DNA of 64,000 bases from Anthostomella pinea (taxonomy: Eukaryota; Ascomycota; Sordariomycetes; Xylariales; Xylariaceae): positions 4,216,001 to 4,280,000 of the forward strand of contig CAUWAG010000018.1 of assembly GCA_963556695.1 (NCBI GenBank), given 5' to 3'. Positions within the stretch are counted from its first letter, which is position 1, and every line of letters starts with the position of its first letter. This document shows, one piece after another, positions 33,601 to 44,525 of this stretch. The notes under the pieces were generated by a model. It made no database searches. It was given only the letters and a program-made list of their open reading frames with translations, and was not told where the DNA came from. The translations under genes were made by a program, and so were the position numbers.

Positions 33601-33788
33601 AGCGCAAGCTCCTGGAGAGACCCAGGGCTCAACCTCCGGGCATCGTATGTTTCTTGCTCTACTAACAGAGGTGTTTCCTTGAGCTCGTTGGAGATGCGGT
33701 CGAAAGTATCGATGAAGCCGTATTTGTTGAGCAATTGGAACAGGAACAGCGATTCGAGAGGCGTGTAGGTTGTCGTGTAATTATTCAT
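30630..33788 (-). CDS. Bromodomain protein with His/Gln/Pro repeat (BRD8/Bdc1-like)
   Basis: Intronless gene for 1052 residues. The N-terminal 170 residues are ordered and helical (LESLFLFQLLNKYGFIDTF; then a coiled segment ERQFEAAQRDIGEIERG). The middle, about residues 180-780, is Pro/Gln/His-rich and includes a polyQ run and about fifteen short units of the type PPHQIPHQ. The C-terminal bromodomain spans roughly 840-985: ALDQIIGHRHANMFAHPI, the GYYEIVLRPQDLKGI turn and the acetyl-lysine-binding Asn in ANAIMYNPDP, with an Ala-rich insertion in the middle. It ends in a basic tail (KRRRVRS). The layout matches fungal BRD8/Bdc1-type proteins, which are subunits of the NuA4 histone acetyltransferase; that assignment is by architecture only. 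Confidence 0.85.
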   Translation of the reverse strand: MNNYTTTYTPLESLFLFQLLNKYGFIDTFDRISNELKETPLLVEQETYDARRLSPGSLQELALQLLRDEQRREAEAVAGKNANGLSPNSLKRKLPSPPLPSLKEAHEQPEKLPILIDRLYGQFRDIIVRAIQEDERQFEAAQRDIGEIERGDWDTRIAQQNRAIAGKNGAPVGNGLPLLPPSARHNGQIAPISIPVQASAPAPGPATPKVQDSGRRIEPTPNPQPLPEKRPAQPSPSALPPAARLPSETPQPTLDARPHEPARAANGTTPVLQHPQVAQGYNSHPASTSPQPPVAEGLQRPDTLPKGRSPGPALPNPSQNHALKWEPPYQPVHHPFHQLPHHNPHQIPQHLLQHQQQQQQQQHQPPHQIPHQPPHQTPHQPPHQIPHQPPHQIPHQPPHQIPHQTPHQSHQTPHQPHQTPHQQSQQTPHQTPVPSPRPPYGVGSTRPPSYSPQLPPAQAQHPQGYAGGRSSPGQFTQQPRFPVQATGHSSPSVLLPPQNAGQIPPSLQSLPVNATPDGAGQPIQQRRPPSVPAVGSPAPNLPPSVYAHHQPQGTPAQTPVRPPSGLAPTHTAGTPHKSPGTVAQRPPVPTSTRPPYPQQAHALPAPVTPGPQQQQHPPGPLKSWNPPYYPHGQPAGALDSAHRPPIPPVSTPIAAPHSSRPPTASQVQTPLALNVSPHVIPHVIRGHGTKWTSTPTPATPRMEALSGYFESQSPAYEPISPPLRPAQLPKTSPGQNGKKDTHKVIPKLDTSKSGSGALRSAQKAAPVPQTEGASAEPSPAGRIIKNEEVTPKGFEEAGDATAGESVQSRVLAVTDNVSHKRKREDNTPGQAPPTSATHVEWTRAFHKISMTALDQIIGHRHANMFAHPIKPRTAPGYYEIVLRPQDLKGIQKAITAGSKAASAAVASMPAADVNAAAVWLPISVDLVPPRGIINIAQLERELVHMFANAIMYNPDPLRGLGPSFLKSYRSNSNADGEDTRGYEVDENGVVKDTRNMFAEVDKLLGDLRNEVVPRAHVTAGSRSMSVAGGEQSTAEDEADEQAGDAKRRRVRS
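32470..32760. repeat. Coding minisatellite (HQ/P units) with polyQ microsatellite
   Basis: On the plus strand GTGGTGTTTGGTGTGGCGG-like and GTTGATGTGG-like units repeat across about 290 bp, with a GTT run at about 32700-32726. On the minus strand they encode PPHQIPHQ-type units and a polyQ run of the bromodomain gene. Confidence 0.9.
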
Positions 33789-36350
33789 GCCCCAGTATCC
33801 ACCTCGGCCGTGGTCGAGGGGACCGTCACGTCGTTGCAGATGGTGAATCGGCGCCAGGATCTGGTGACATGATTAGCAGACTGGGGAGGAAACGGCGGAC
33901 TGCAAGCGCGCAAAGACGGGAATTACGCGTACGAAAGAATGCAATGAGGGTCACAGAAGCCTATCAAGACTAGTCTGACCGTGATAATGACGGATTCGCG
34001 ACGATAATGACGGCTCTTCGATGAGGCTATTCGCGATTGAAATTTTGCGCTCGTCTGTCAGAACAAGTCACGTGACTGGGGATGTTTCGGCAGGTCGGAT
34101 ATTGATGGGTTTGTGTGATGGGATGATGAACGCGGGGAGCTTCTTTGGAGCTTTGGAGCAGTCCAGTGGATCGAGGTTCTCAGGAAGATGGGCATCAATG
34201 CCTGCAAATCAGCTCCGGCTCTATCTGTATCTCTGGTTGGCCAGTGCTTATCTGCTTATCTGCTTATCGCTGCTATTCCCCTACCCCTACTGCGATTGCT
34301 CTTGCCCTCAGCAACTGCCCCCAAACTCCATCTTCATCAGTTTATGCCCTCAGCGATGAGACTTAAGTACATAGAGCGCCAGATATCATAGTGGCCATGT
34401 TCCTTCACATTTGGATCCCTCAACTCAAACATCTAGAAACGTCAGATGCCAGCTTTCTCAAGCTCGAATCGTACGAGTGTAGGGGACCTTGTCTCTCTTA
34501 TGGTCGTTGTCCTGGAGCAACACTAATAAAGGTGAAGGACCTTATCGACTCCAACCATCAATAAAACTGCTTGTTACTGAGTAGACCAGGAAGATGTACA
34601 GCTGTGGACGTCCTCTCAATCAATTGTTTAATGCATCACAGAGCAGTAACTTTCAGAGAACCTGGGTGCACGTGGACAACCTTTGAACGTCCCATACAGC
34701 AGTAAATGCGCCGATTGTACATCCAGGTCTCCTCATGAGATCATTTTCTACAGGCGTAGTTCTTTCCAACTTCCAACTTCCAAGAGCCCAAGTTTTCTAC
34801 TGTTTTAGACAGACACACAAGCCGGTGTGGGTCAGCAGTTGGCATGTGAGCATAACTTGCATGTGCCTCTTCCAAGACACCAACAGCCAGACACACGCAA
34901 GCCGCACAAGACTGCAACCAGGTCACGGACCAAATTAGAAGCCAGGTGCGTTACAATGTGACGGTGATAGCCAATGTCATCAGGACAGGAATGTCACCCG
35001 TGGACATGAAATGTAGGTAGAGTAGCGTGATAAGGCACCACTACTAAAGCATCTATCCATCCGTCGTTGGCACCAGACCTCTTTCGCCATGAGTATTTAT
35101 GTCACGGAGTGATCATAGCGTTGAGCCTCGTCTATCCCCAGGATGAATGTTCAGGGTCCATCCGACTATTGGCTGGCTGTATTATCTGTCTGTTTTGGGC
35201 ACGGGTGCGGGCATTTGCTTTCCGATTTCTTGGATGGTGCAAAGTTCGAGGGAATGCATTGTTTCAATGGCAAAGTGGGCTTCATGCTCAGAAACTGATT
35301 TGATTTTGGACTGATTTAGTAGGGGTGCCGTTCAATGCGCTGACATTGCAAGCCGTATCCCGACATGGTGATGGACCTTGATCAATGATGGCCCCAGGTT
35401 TATTACTGGTGATACCCCTGAGTTGAGAGCTCGGGATGAAGTTTAAATTGGTGGGGTCGAGCCAGACGCTACGGCCGCTGGTTTTATTACGCTGCCAATC
35501 GTCATGCTCCCTGTGAAAGTCTATCTCGCACCACTGATTCCGATCATCGTCATGGGCACGTTGACCCGTTGGCACGTTGGAAGTCAATTGCATAGTGCCA
35601 AACCGTATTTCACATCATCATATCAGATCATCAGATCCTGCAATTGGCCTCAAGAATCAAGGCTGAACAGGTCGAGGTCGACACCAGCTAAGTCTCTGCC
35701 CCTCAGCTAGGTATGCTGTGGTGAGGCTGGTGACATAGCTTACACAGCTCCATGCACCTACCGGCAATCTCGAGTCAGTCGAAGAGTCAAATAGAAATTC
35801 ATTAATAAAAGAGATAGATAGCTTTCTGCGGTGCTACTAATATTACTATTATAACTTGGGCTCAGGGCTGGCCACACCTTGCATTGGACTCATCTCCATT
35901 CCCGTCCTTGTGCACACCACAGCTTTATGTAAATTGGTTTCAGACCAACGTTCTTTGCCTGAAATTACCTCCTTCCAACACCAGTGGCCGCATTTGGGTG
36001 AGGTACCTTCCACTGCCTCCAGGAAGTCACGCGCGCATTGTGGCATTGTGGAATTGTGCGGCTGCACCTTCCTTCACCTGCTGCTCATTATTAGGAGAGA
36101 CAGACCTGCGTTCCACCGGCTCGGCTGACCCCCTTTTCCCTGGTCGCCTTTCATCCTCTCCTTCCCCACCGCCAAAACTCCTACCAACTAACACCCTTCG
36201 ACCTATCGCTACCTACATAATCACTCCCCACGACCCCTACGAACACCATCTTCGGCTCATATACCCGTAACAACAACTTCATTCTCGAAATTGTTATCAC
36301 AACATCTCTCCCTCCCGCAATCACGACCTACGCCTAATACAACTTTCGAG
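33789..36350. other. Intergenic 33789-36350
   Basis: 2.5 kb between divergent genes. No conserved gene, tRNA or transposon recognised; short frames show no domains. The last 250 bp before 36351 are C/T-rich with little G, typical of an efficient fungal promoter and 5' leader. Confidence 0.5.
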
Positions 36351-37082
36351 ATGAACCACCAGCCGACCGACGCGGAGCTCGACCATGACTGGAAGCCCAG
36401 TGGGCGCCGCCCACAGTCGTACGTCCCTCCTGCCCTGCGCCAAATAGCACAAACATAGGCATTGGCTTGTCGCTGACAAGCATTTCTGTGCAGCACAATT
36501 GCCCGCTCCTTCAGCCAGGAGCTGATGGACATCTTCCGAATCGAGAACAGCGTAGCCGACCTGACAGAGCAAGTGGACAAGCGGTATGTCCACCACGACC
36601 ACCAACACCAACACCACCACCTTCTCCCAACGGGCGCCCCCGCGAAAGATCTCTCCCCGAACAGACACTGATAAGCGCTCGCAAACAGGAAGCAACAAGT
36701 AACGAGCGGGCAGTCGGAGCTCGAGGCCCTTGAGCAACGCATCAAGGAGATGGAAGCGCGCCTGAACCAGTCAAAGCCCGGAGCGGCCGCCTCAGGCCTG
36801 AGCCCACGAACACAGCGAACAGCCGTCGGGGACACATTCGGCCAAGCACCACAACCACCACAGGCACCGGCCGCCGGGAGAGCCTCGAGACCCGGGACCG
36901 CGAAGCAGAGCCATCAGCAAGCCCCCGTGCGCGGAGGTGCCATGCCGCCGACCCCCACAGCCAGCGAAGGTGAATACGAGCTCGTCAATACCTCCTCATC
37001 CTCCGGTGACGGTGGCGCCGAGACGCGAAGTTTTACTGACTATGTAATTGTTCCTCAAGATGGTCATGACCGCGACTCTTAA
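36351..37082 (+). CDS. Small conserved coiled-coil protein
   Basis: Three exons, 36351-36418, 36494-36583 and 36689-37082, giving 183 residues. The start MNHQPTDAELDHDWKPSGRR and the following IARSFSQELMDIFRIENSV are spliced from separate exons and resemble a conserved filamentous-fungal protein of unknown function. A coiled coil covers about residues 30-70 (DLTEQVDKRKQQVTSGQSEL, then EQRIKEMEARL). The C-terminal half is Pro/Ala/Ser-rich and ends acidic. No catalytic motif. It could be a small adaptor; I do not recognise a named family. Confidence 0.8.
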
Positions 37083-37991
37083 TACCGGGTCGTCGTCCAG
37101 CTGGCGACTCTTTCCCCCCTTTCGCGCGTGTTTCGGTCCGCGGATCAGTCCCGTTTTCCTGATCCTGGCTGGCTTCAATCCAATCCTTGAAGCCTTGGGG
37201 GGCATTTTGCAATGCACACTTCAGAATTTTCAGACGACTTGTGCTAGCGAGTCATGTACAACAAGCCAATACCGCCGGCCAAGATTGGAGGAGTTCTGGA
37301 CAGCCACGTAAAGCTGGACCGCTTGGATACACATCCCAGAATGGACCGACCGACCAACACAGGATTGCCGGTGAATCAATTCGACAGCAGGTTCACCACC
37401 TACACATTTCTGGCATTTTAACGAAACCGACACTCCACAAGATATCCCTCGTTCACAAAGACGCGACAGCACCATCTTCCCCCTGTCCGTCTTGGTGGCG
37501 GCGTTACAGGCGTACATCTTTATCTTCCTCTTCTCGTCGACGCCTTTCACCTTACGATATTTCTAGTAGCAAATCACGACCGACGGGCGGCGCGGTACAG
37601 TCAGTCCTCGGCGGCAGCCCACAGTGGCAGCAAGATGGAGGAGTTGCAGAAGAGCAGAGAGGGGGTGGAGCAGGAGGGAAGCAGTAATGAAGGGAGTAGA
37701 GGCATCGAAACACAACACAACACATCACATAGCAGCAGCAGCATCGGCATTGGCATTGGTATGGCATGGCATAGTTGATTGATATGGGATTGGACGAGTA
37801 GGATAAGTGATGATGGCTTTGGAAAGGGAAGCCTCGAGATGATGAACTATCCCATGCGCATTTTTGGCTACCAGCAGATGAGTGCCTTGTACATACCATA
37901 GGGAGTACGCTAATGCGATTCTGGATACAAATGCCTCCTCACCTATCGGTCAGAACGGGGCAGTATTGTGACTCCAATCGGAGCATAGATC

Positions 37992-38184
37992 GCCCTCAGC
38001 CCTCATACGTCTCCGTACGCGCCATATCAATAAGACTCCAGATCACCCGTGGAAATTTCGAAATACTGGAATAAGTAGCTCTACTTTGATATGCCACTCC
38101 TAATGCTTGTTCCATAGTGTTTATTCCGATTCAAGAATCTACCGTTGTTTGGTGGTGTACGGAGACTTATGAGGGCTCAGTGTA
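37992..38184. mobile_element. Palindromic MITE, copy B
   Basis: Right end GACTTATGAGGGCTCAGTG|TA is well preserved; the left end (CCCTCAGCCCTCATACGTCTCC) has lost its first bases. Internal GGAATAAGTA and GCTTGTTCC are diverged forms of the family core. Confidence 0.75.
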
Positions 38185-38350
38185 CAGTGGCTGGTGACTC
38201 TATGGCAAGAGGGCCTTCGAATACACGATAGGACCTCGAACGAATTACAGTGTCAGTAACGGTACCATGCTGCTGGATTAGTCCTTCCGAAGAGCAGGAA
38301 TGACGACCATTTGGAGTCGAGAAAGATACCAAATCTGTCATGTCTATTGC

Positions 38351-38569
38351 TACAGTCGCCCTCCATAAGTCTCCGTTCGACACGCCTCTGTTGACCTTTC
38401 GACATGAACGCCATATTCGTATAAGTGGAACAAGAACCCTGCAATAAGCAGGTTTGATCTAACCAAACATATACGATGCTTATTCCAGAGTGTTTATTCT
38501 AATTACTATCAATATACCTTTCCCTTGCGGGACGAGGGATGTATGGAGACTTTTGGGGGGTTCAGTGTA
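38351..38569. mobile_element. Palindromic MITE, copy C
   Basis: Both ends intact: TA|CAGTCGCCCTCCATAAGTC at the left and the inverted GACTTTTGGGGGGTTCAGTG|TA at the right. Internal GCAATAAGCA and TGCTTATTCC. Lies only 166 bp from copy B. Confidence 0.85.
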
Positions 38570-38774
38570 GCATTACTTCCACGCCTCTACAGCTGTCTAT
38601 CTCCCACATTACCTCAGCAAACAACATACAGCTCGGCTGAGACGATCCCAAAGCTACGTTCATCGTTCTGATTTCTCCTTCATCATACCATCAAACAAGC
38701 ACGCCTCGTCTTTTCCGTCATTCTCCCAAACCTATAGGTAGGTCCCGTGTGGTCTCCGACTACCCTGGGTTTAT

Positions 38775-40249
38775 CTAGTCAAGCTCCACCACCTTCATAT
38801 TTGCACCCAACTCACTGCGCAGGTCACGCTTGCTGTTGCTCGTGTTCAGGGTCTTCGTAGCCACGCCGAGCTTCTGCCCTGCGATGTCGAAAACAAAGAA
38901 CCCACTCTTCAGGAAGATGTCACCGAATATGCCCTGCAATCCTGTGAAGGTGTCGAGAGACTGTATGCCGGCGTAGCACAGCTCATCAGAGACAGTCTGG
39001 TAAGGAATGTAGGCTCCTGGGACGTGGCCGGTCACCTTCTTGCCCGTAGCATCGCCGATCTCCCAGATGAAGTCCGGCAATTGCGCGTGGCAGGGAACCA
39101 CGTATCCGTATTGCTCGTATGAAAAGTTGGCGCCGGGGATGGCGTCAAAGTACGTGTCGACGGCCGCGTCTGGCGCGAAAAATAGAGTCGATCCAGTGTC
39201 CAAAATCACCGTCTTGGGCGTTTGGAACGTGTACGCCAGGGGAACACCGCCAACGGCAAACCCCGTGCTATTCACAGCCCAGAACCCGTCGCTGTTGTCC
39301 ACGCCGATGTAGTCAATGTCCGACGTGTGCAAATTGTGATCGATGTAGCCGAAGTTCATCGTACCCGTGCTGTTGTGCTGGAAGTCAACAGTGAATAGCG
39401 GGTTAGCGAGCACATCGGGCAGGAACTCCAGAAGCGACTTTTGCGGCGGTTCGGTCTGCTTGATGCTGGACCAGCCCAGTCCGACGAGACCGGACATTGC
39501 CTTCGACTCAGTGAACATCTTGGAGACTTTAGTCGCCGACTCGATCGTCATGCCCGGGATGGCCAGCTCCCCAAGCGAGAACGTGTCTTGGTAACAGATG
39601 CCCTCCGAGTTCGAGAAGTCGCCATAGAGGATGGACCAGGTGCAGTTCTTGATTGGAACGACGGTGGAAGACTTGCTCGGGTCCCAGAGAGTCTGGCCGG
39701 CTACACCAGACTTGGCAGTATCGGTGGAGAAGACCCAGCTGAGATGTATGTTAGCGATTTCGTGTTCGAGGGATAGAAAGGCGAGATGCATATGCGAAGG
39801 ATCACTTACGAGTCGCTGGAGCCCGTATCCATGTCCACATACAACTGCTGCGGTGGTGTGCCAACACCCACCGGCGAGAGCCACATGAGATCGCCGGAGT
39901 TTGAGACAGTGGGAACACCACCTGTACTCCTCATTAGTGTCCCGGTTCTTGTGATATGCATAGCTATGGGCGGCTTACCTCCGTCGGTCGCAGCTTTGTT
40001 GCTAGCAGCGAGCTTGGCATTGTGCTCGTCGACAACCTGTTGTAGGCGCTCGGGAATGGGGATGTTGAACTTCTTCAGGGTCCGGAGGTGCTCAGACGGT
40101 CCATGGCGAGGGTTATCGGCATTGTGGGCAAACTGCATAGAGCTCGTCTTTCCAACATCTGCCTTGCTCAGGAGCGGCGTGGAGGTGGCGGGGGCGAGAA
40201 GGGAGAGCCAGAAGGCCAGGAGGACGAGAAGATTGCTGAAACACGCCAT
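38775..40249 (-). CDS. Secreted pepsin-type aspartic protease
   Basis: Three exons, 40249-39979, 39921-39810 and 39738-38775, giving 448 residues. A signal peptide is clear (NLLVLLAFWLSLLAPATS). A propeptide of about 85 residues follows. The first active-site motif DTGSSDSWVF (Asp near 122) is formed across the second intron; the second, DTGST, is near 308. The flap Tyr lies in ILYGDFSNSEG. Cys residues in NCTWS and VPCHAQ fit pepsin-family disulphides. The A1-family fold is complete through SGFFVFDIAGQKLGVA. The 57-bp first intron is a multiple of three with no stop, so its retention would insert residues before DLMWLSPVGVG rather than break the frame. It should be exported, or vacuolar if sorted, and activated at acid pH. 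No GPI signal or membrane anchor is present. Confidence 0.9.
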
Positions 40250-41507
40250 CTTGTACGACGCAACAGTGGATGGGGGTACTGTGAGGAAGACGTCGTGAAC
40301 GAATGCGAGTCAAAGTTGAGGTAGACAAGGCTTGTAAGGAGTGGAGAGTAGAGTGGTGGGTGGTCTTGAAGAGAGAGTGGACGACCTAAGGGTCTGGCAG
40401 AGGAGGGAATGACTCTCTCTAAGACGTGTCCGTTGGTCACTCACTGCTGCTTTCGCTGCAGGTCTGGTTTCCGAAATAGTGAATGAATGGACAGCGATCT
40501 GGACGAGTGTGTCTTATAAGTGAACGGAATGTCTCGACACCAGATGGACGGTCGAGTTGAAGTAGAGAATTAGCAAACGGACCTTGGCTACCTAGGTAGC
40601 AGATGCGGAGGCAGCAGATCAATCGGCGGCTGATCTTGCCAAGGCGGGGAATGGCATTCACTTGGGATGAGAAGGGGGCAGAAGTGGATGTGGTTCTGGC
40701 CTTGAGTAACAGCGGGTTACATACTTCCTTGGTAGGCAGGTACGGTTGATGGTGGTCATGGGGAGGCAGAAGGCAGGAGCCAGAGGAAGCAAGCAAGCAA
40801 GCAAACATGAACGCAGTTGCCTCCCACAAACATCGTGTCCACCTAAAACCTCAGCGTCGTCCCTTCTCAATCAACACACACCTGACACATCAAACTGGCC
40901 TAAGCACTACTACCTACGGAGGTGGTAGCTCCCTCAGACCATTCCCGTCCCGAGTCAACAATGAAAAGGGGGTCCAAGTACGGCCGGCGTCGGTCCCAAT
41001 TGCGTGGAATCCTGTGCCGACGGGAGTGACACCAAGCTTGCATTCGAAGCAAGTCCAAAGGGGAATGCCTGCAAGTGTGTGTTCGACACGACTGGCGGGC
41101 ACTGGTGGGCTGCTGCAGGTCTCTGGCCACAAAGAGCGGGAGCAAACCGTCATCCTGTGCAATGGTCGCCTCCCCCTACCAATCTAGATCGAACGTTTTT
41201 AACCGAGAGCAAACACCTCTGGGTTCGTGTCACTGTGCACCATCTGGAGGCAGTGCATATGTATCCATGGATGTAGGTATCTAGGTATACAGGTAGTCGT
41301 ACAGCATCTGTCGAAGGCGGTGTTTGACTGGTCCCAAGGGGGAGGGATACCCAAACTCAACGCTCATCTGACGAGCTCTGGACACAATGACACCAGAACT
41401 CTCCGCAATGCACCCGTTCACTGGGTATATGTCCGCCATCGTGGCAAAGCTAATTGCGTCGGATTCTCTCATGAAACGTCTACGTGCTGTCTTATCTACA
41501 TGCTGTC
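40250..41507. other. Intergenic 40250-41507
   Basis: Promoter side of the protease and 3' side of LHS1. A short AAGCA repeat run occurs near 40790-40805. No gene recognised. Confidence 0.5.
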
Positions 41508-44500
41508 TTACAGTTCGTCGTGCTTCGTCTTCGCCTCATCTTTATCCCGTTGTTCCTTGCCCATATTCTTGATCATTTCCTCAAGCTCCTCCGTCGTCGG
41601 CATCTTGCCATCCTTCCCAAAGTTTTTGAGGTCTATTGTCGGCTGCGAGCCACCACTAGTCGTTTTGCTCGAACCCTTGGACTTGGTCTTGGCTGACTTT
41701 TTCGCACTGCTCGTATTCTTCTTACCCTTGCCCTCAAAGTTTTTGACGCTCTTCATGGCCAGGTCCAACCCAGCCTTCTCGAGCTTCTTCGTCTTCTCTA
41801 TGAGGTCCTTGGTGAGGAGCACTGGGTCGGCAGTCTCGGGAAGCTTGTCTTGTTCGGCGACCTTCTCTTCGAGCCAAACGAAGATGGAGCTCGAGAGCTC
41901 CGTCACCTCTGTAAGATCCTCTAGAGTATACAATGGTGGGACCGGTCCACGGTCCTCCGCGGCTGTTGTGGTGGTTGACTTCGTGGCCTCCTCATCCTCG
42001 AGCCCGTCAAAGTCGTCCGAGCCTTGTGATGGTGCGTCGGTAACACTTGAGCTTGCTTCAGTGGTCGACGTTGTGCTGGCACTCGCTGAAGACACGTATG
42101 CTTCTGCCTCCGAGATCTTGTTTTTGATGGTGTCAATGAATGTTTCGGTCTGGGCAAGAGAATCTTTTAATGCCTTGACGAGCTCCGGTCTCTTTGCTGC
42201 TTCCTCGATCCTCTTCTCAACGGGCGCAACAAGGTCCTTGAGCTCTTTGAGCCGAGACTTGAGTTCATCACGTGGCGCGTTCGCACCTTCGTCGTAGAGC
42301 CAGTCGCTGGCATCGCTAGCCTTCTGTTCCAGCTTTGCCCGCTCCGCTGAAGTCGAGAGCGAGACGAAGGATTGGGTGTCTAGCAAGTCCCGGACCTTGT
42401 AAGTGAAGGCCTCCAATTGATTGAGAACTTCCTCTCTCGCCCGACGGGATTTGTCAGACGCCTCAAAAGCCTTGATGCGATCCTTCGCTTTCGTAAGGTC
42501 TGCCTTTGGTAGACCAGGAAGACCGACATTTTCGATGGAAAGGTCAACCGGGATGCTAACAATTTGCTTCTTCGGCACCGGACTGCTTTCGGCGTCTTCG
42601 GTGGTTGACGTAGTGGCCGTGGTCGAGGCAGAGCTAGACTCCATATAAGATGTCGTGGCTGTGTCGGTAAATTCGGTGGTCGAGGCCGTCTCGCTGTCAA
42701 CACTCTCGGTGGGCTCCTCTCCATCTTGCAAAGGTTGCTGATCCTTGTTCTTTCCAAATCCAAGGAGATTTTTCACGCCATCCAACAAGCCTTCTTTCTC
42801 CGCGTCGGCCTCGCACTCGACGAAGGCCTTGGCAACATTGACCTCGCCATTGTCGGGGCTCAATCGTAGCTGAACCTTGAATTGAACATCCGAGTCGGAG
42901 CAGCCGCGTTTCTCCACGAGCGAGGCGACAGAAGCTGTCAGATTCTTCGTAGTCATGACCTTGGTCTCCTTGTCGACCGAGCCGTCAGTTGAGGGTATCT
43001 GCTGGTAAAAGCAGACCGAGAAGTCCTCATGATTCGTGAAAGTGACTTCCTTCGGGGCGGCACCGAGAAGAGATCGCTCGGTCCAAAGCCGCTGTTGTTG
43101 AGGCTTGTTTTGGGGGTTTGTCCACTTCATGCCTGCTGGGTAAGCAGCGCCATCCAAGACTCTGATTTCCTTGACACGGAAACTGGGACTGAGCTCTGCA
43201 CCTCTGAAAGCAGCGCCGAACACTGCGGCCTCGTCTGAGTTGACGTTGCTGCGAAGCTTGTCGCTGCTCGCAATCTTCTCAAGCTGCTTCTGGACAAAAG
43301 GTGTCCGAGAAGCACCACCGTGAAGGATGATGGATTCGAGCTGCTTGATGTCAAGCTCTGCCACATCCAGGACCTTCTTAACGACTGCAGTGACCCTTTC
43401 GGCGTGGGCCTCGGCCATCTTCTCGAACTCGGCTCTGGAAATCTTGTATCGGAAATCGACACCATCGTACAAGCCTTCGAAGCTGGCACCGGTGTCAGTG
43501 TTGGCACTGAGGACGTGTCGCACTCTTTCGGCTTCTTTGAGGAGTTTCGCCACGGCGCGGCCGTGCCCCTTTACGGCTTCTGCCGTGACGGAGGCCTTTT
43601 TGGCAGCTGAAGTCTCCACAAACTTGGAGATCATGTCATCCACAATCAAGTAGTTGAAGGCATCGCCGCCAAGGGTTCGGTCCCAGCCGCTGCCCATGAC
43701 CTGCACCTCCTGAATGGTCTTGTTGAACTTGCCGATGTCCTTAACAGTGCGGCCCTGGAATTTCATGATAGTCGCCTTGGTGGAACCAGCACCCATGTCA
43801 AACACCATGCTGTATTCCGGCGCGCCTCCCTCGCTGACGGTGGGAAAGGTTCGACTGGTGGCGTAGTTGAGTCCAACGGCCAAGCCGTCGCTGATCATGG
43901 ACAGCACCTTGAGACCCACGAGCTCGCAAGCCAGTTCCACAGCGCGCTTTTCCTCGGTGGTGTAGAAGGGTGGTACGGTGATGACAATGGATCGCACGGA
44001 GGAGTCGGAGCCAGCTAGAGCTTCCGCGTTGCGCTGGATGCTCTGGAGCTCCATAGCCAGTAATTCCTCGACCATCCATGCTTCTTCTTGTGCAGTGGCC
44101 TTGCTCTTGAACGCAGCGGTGCCGCGGGTCTTGTGCGTCTCCAGTTGTAGGGCCGGGTGCCTCGCAGCATACTCTTGAACTATCGAGTCGTCTGTAGGGA
44201 GGCCGAGGAGGGTCTTCAGGTTGGGGTATACGTCGCCGGGAAATCGGGGTGCGATAGCCATGGCGTCCGAGCCGTAGGCCCTCTCGGGGTAGGCGCCGCT
44301 CTTGGGGCCATTTTGCGAAGGCTTGAAGGCGACAGCGGAGGTCTCTTTTCTTCGTGAGTCTTTCGTTAGGACGATCTCGAGAGGAATGCCGGGCTTGACG
44401 AGGGCGGCTTTGATGTACTCGGTACCAAGGTCGACACCGAGCACAGCAGATACGGCGAGCACGTTCGTCGAGAAGAGGAATAGTACGCAGAGGAGTATGG

Positions 44501-44525
44501 TTCTAGGAGAGAAGAGTTGTGCCAT
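41508..44525 (-). CDS. LHS1: ER-lumenal Hsp70-like chaperone LHS1/GRP170
   Basis: Intronless gene for 1005 residues. A signal peptide (TILLCVLFLFSTNVLAVSA) leads into an Hsp70 ATPase domain opening with VLGVDLGTEYIKAA and containing VRSIVITVPPFYTTEEKRA, MVFDMGAGSTKATI and the ILHGGASRTPFVQ segment, up to about residue 430. A short substrate domain, a Ser/Thr/Glu-rich insertion at about 610-650 and a long helical C-terminal region follow, as in GRP170/LHS1. The protein ends KHDEL, an ER-retrieval signal. In yeast Lhs1 acts as nucleotide-exchange factor for Kar2/BiP in protein import and folding. It starts 674 bp from the divergently transcribed SDR gene. Confidence 0.93.
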   Translation of the reverse strand: MAQLFSPRTILLCVLFLFSTNVLAVSAVLGVDLGTEYIKAALVKPGIPLEIVLTKDSRRKETSAVAFKPSQNGPKSGAYPERAYGSDAMAIAPRFPGDVYPNLKTLLGLPTDDSIVQEYAARHPALQLETHKTRGTAAFKSKATAQEEAWMVEELLAMELQSIQRNAEALAGSDSSVRSIVITVPPFYTTEEKRAVELACELVGLKVLSMISDGLAVGLNYATSRTFPTVSEGGAPEYSMVFDMGAGSTKATIMKFQGRTVKDIGKFNKTIQEVQVMGSGWDRTLGGDAFNYLIVDDMISKFVETSAAKKASVTAEAVKGHGRAVAKLLKEAERVRHVLSANTDTGASFEGLYDGVDFRYKISRAEFEKMAEAHAERVTAVVKKVLDVAELDIKQLESIILHGGASRTPFVQKQLEKIASSDKLRSNVNSDEAAVFGAAFRGAELSPSFRVKEIRVLDGAAYPAGMKWTNPQNKPQQQRLWTERSLLGAAPKEVTFTNHEDFSVCFYQQIPSTDGSVDKETKVMTTKNLTASVASLVEKRGCSDSDVQFKVQLRLSPDNGEVNVAKAFVECEADAEKEGLLDGVKNLLGFGKNKDQQPLQDGEEPTESVDSETASTTEFTDTATTSYMESSSASTTATTSTTEDAESSPVPKKQIVSIPVDLSIENVGLPGLPKADLTKAKDRIKAFEASDKSRRAREEVLNQLEAFTYKVRDLLDTQSFVSLSTSAERAKLEQKASDASDWLYDEGANAPRDELKSRLKELKDLVAPVEKRIEEAAKRPELVKALKDSLAQTETFIDTIKNKISEAEAYVSSASASTTSTTEASSSVTDAPSQGSDDFDGLEDEEATKSTTTTAAEDRGPVPPLYTLEDLTEVTELSSSIFVWLEEKVAEQDKLPETADPVLLTKDLIEKTKKLEKAGLDLAMKSVKNFEGKGKKNTSSAKKSAKTKSKGSSKTTSGGSQPTIDLKNFGKDGKMPTTEELEEMIKNMGKEQRDKDEAKTKHDEL

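Larger units (their letters stand above)
37083..38774. other. Convergent intergenic with two MITEs
   Basis: Downstream of two converging genes. Contains the MITEs at 37992-38184 and 38351-38569, and CT-rich and CA/GA-rich tracts at about 37720-37760. Confidence 0.7.

Noticed and set aside
41227..42297. 356-codon plus-strand frame with Ser/Val-rich sequence
   Set aside because: Antisense to the helical C-terminal part of LHS1, whose KHDEL end and Hsp70 motifs are clear.
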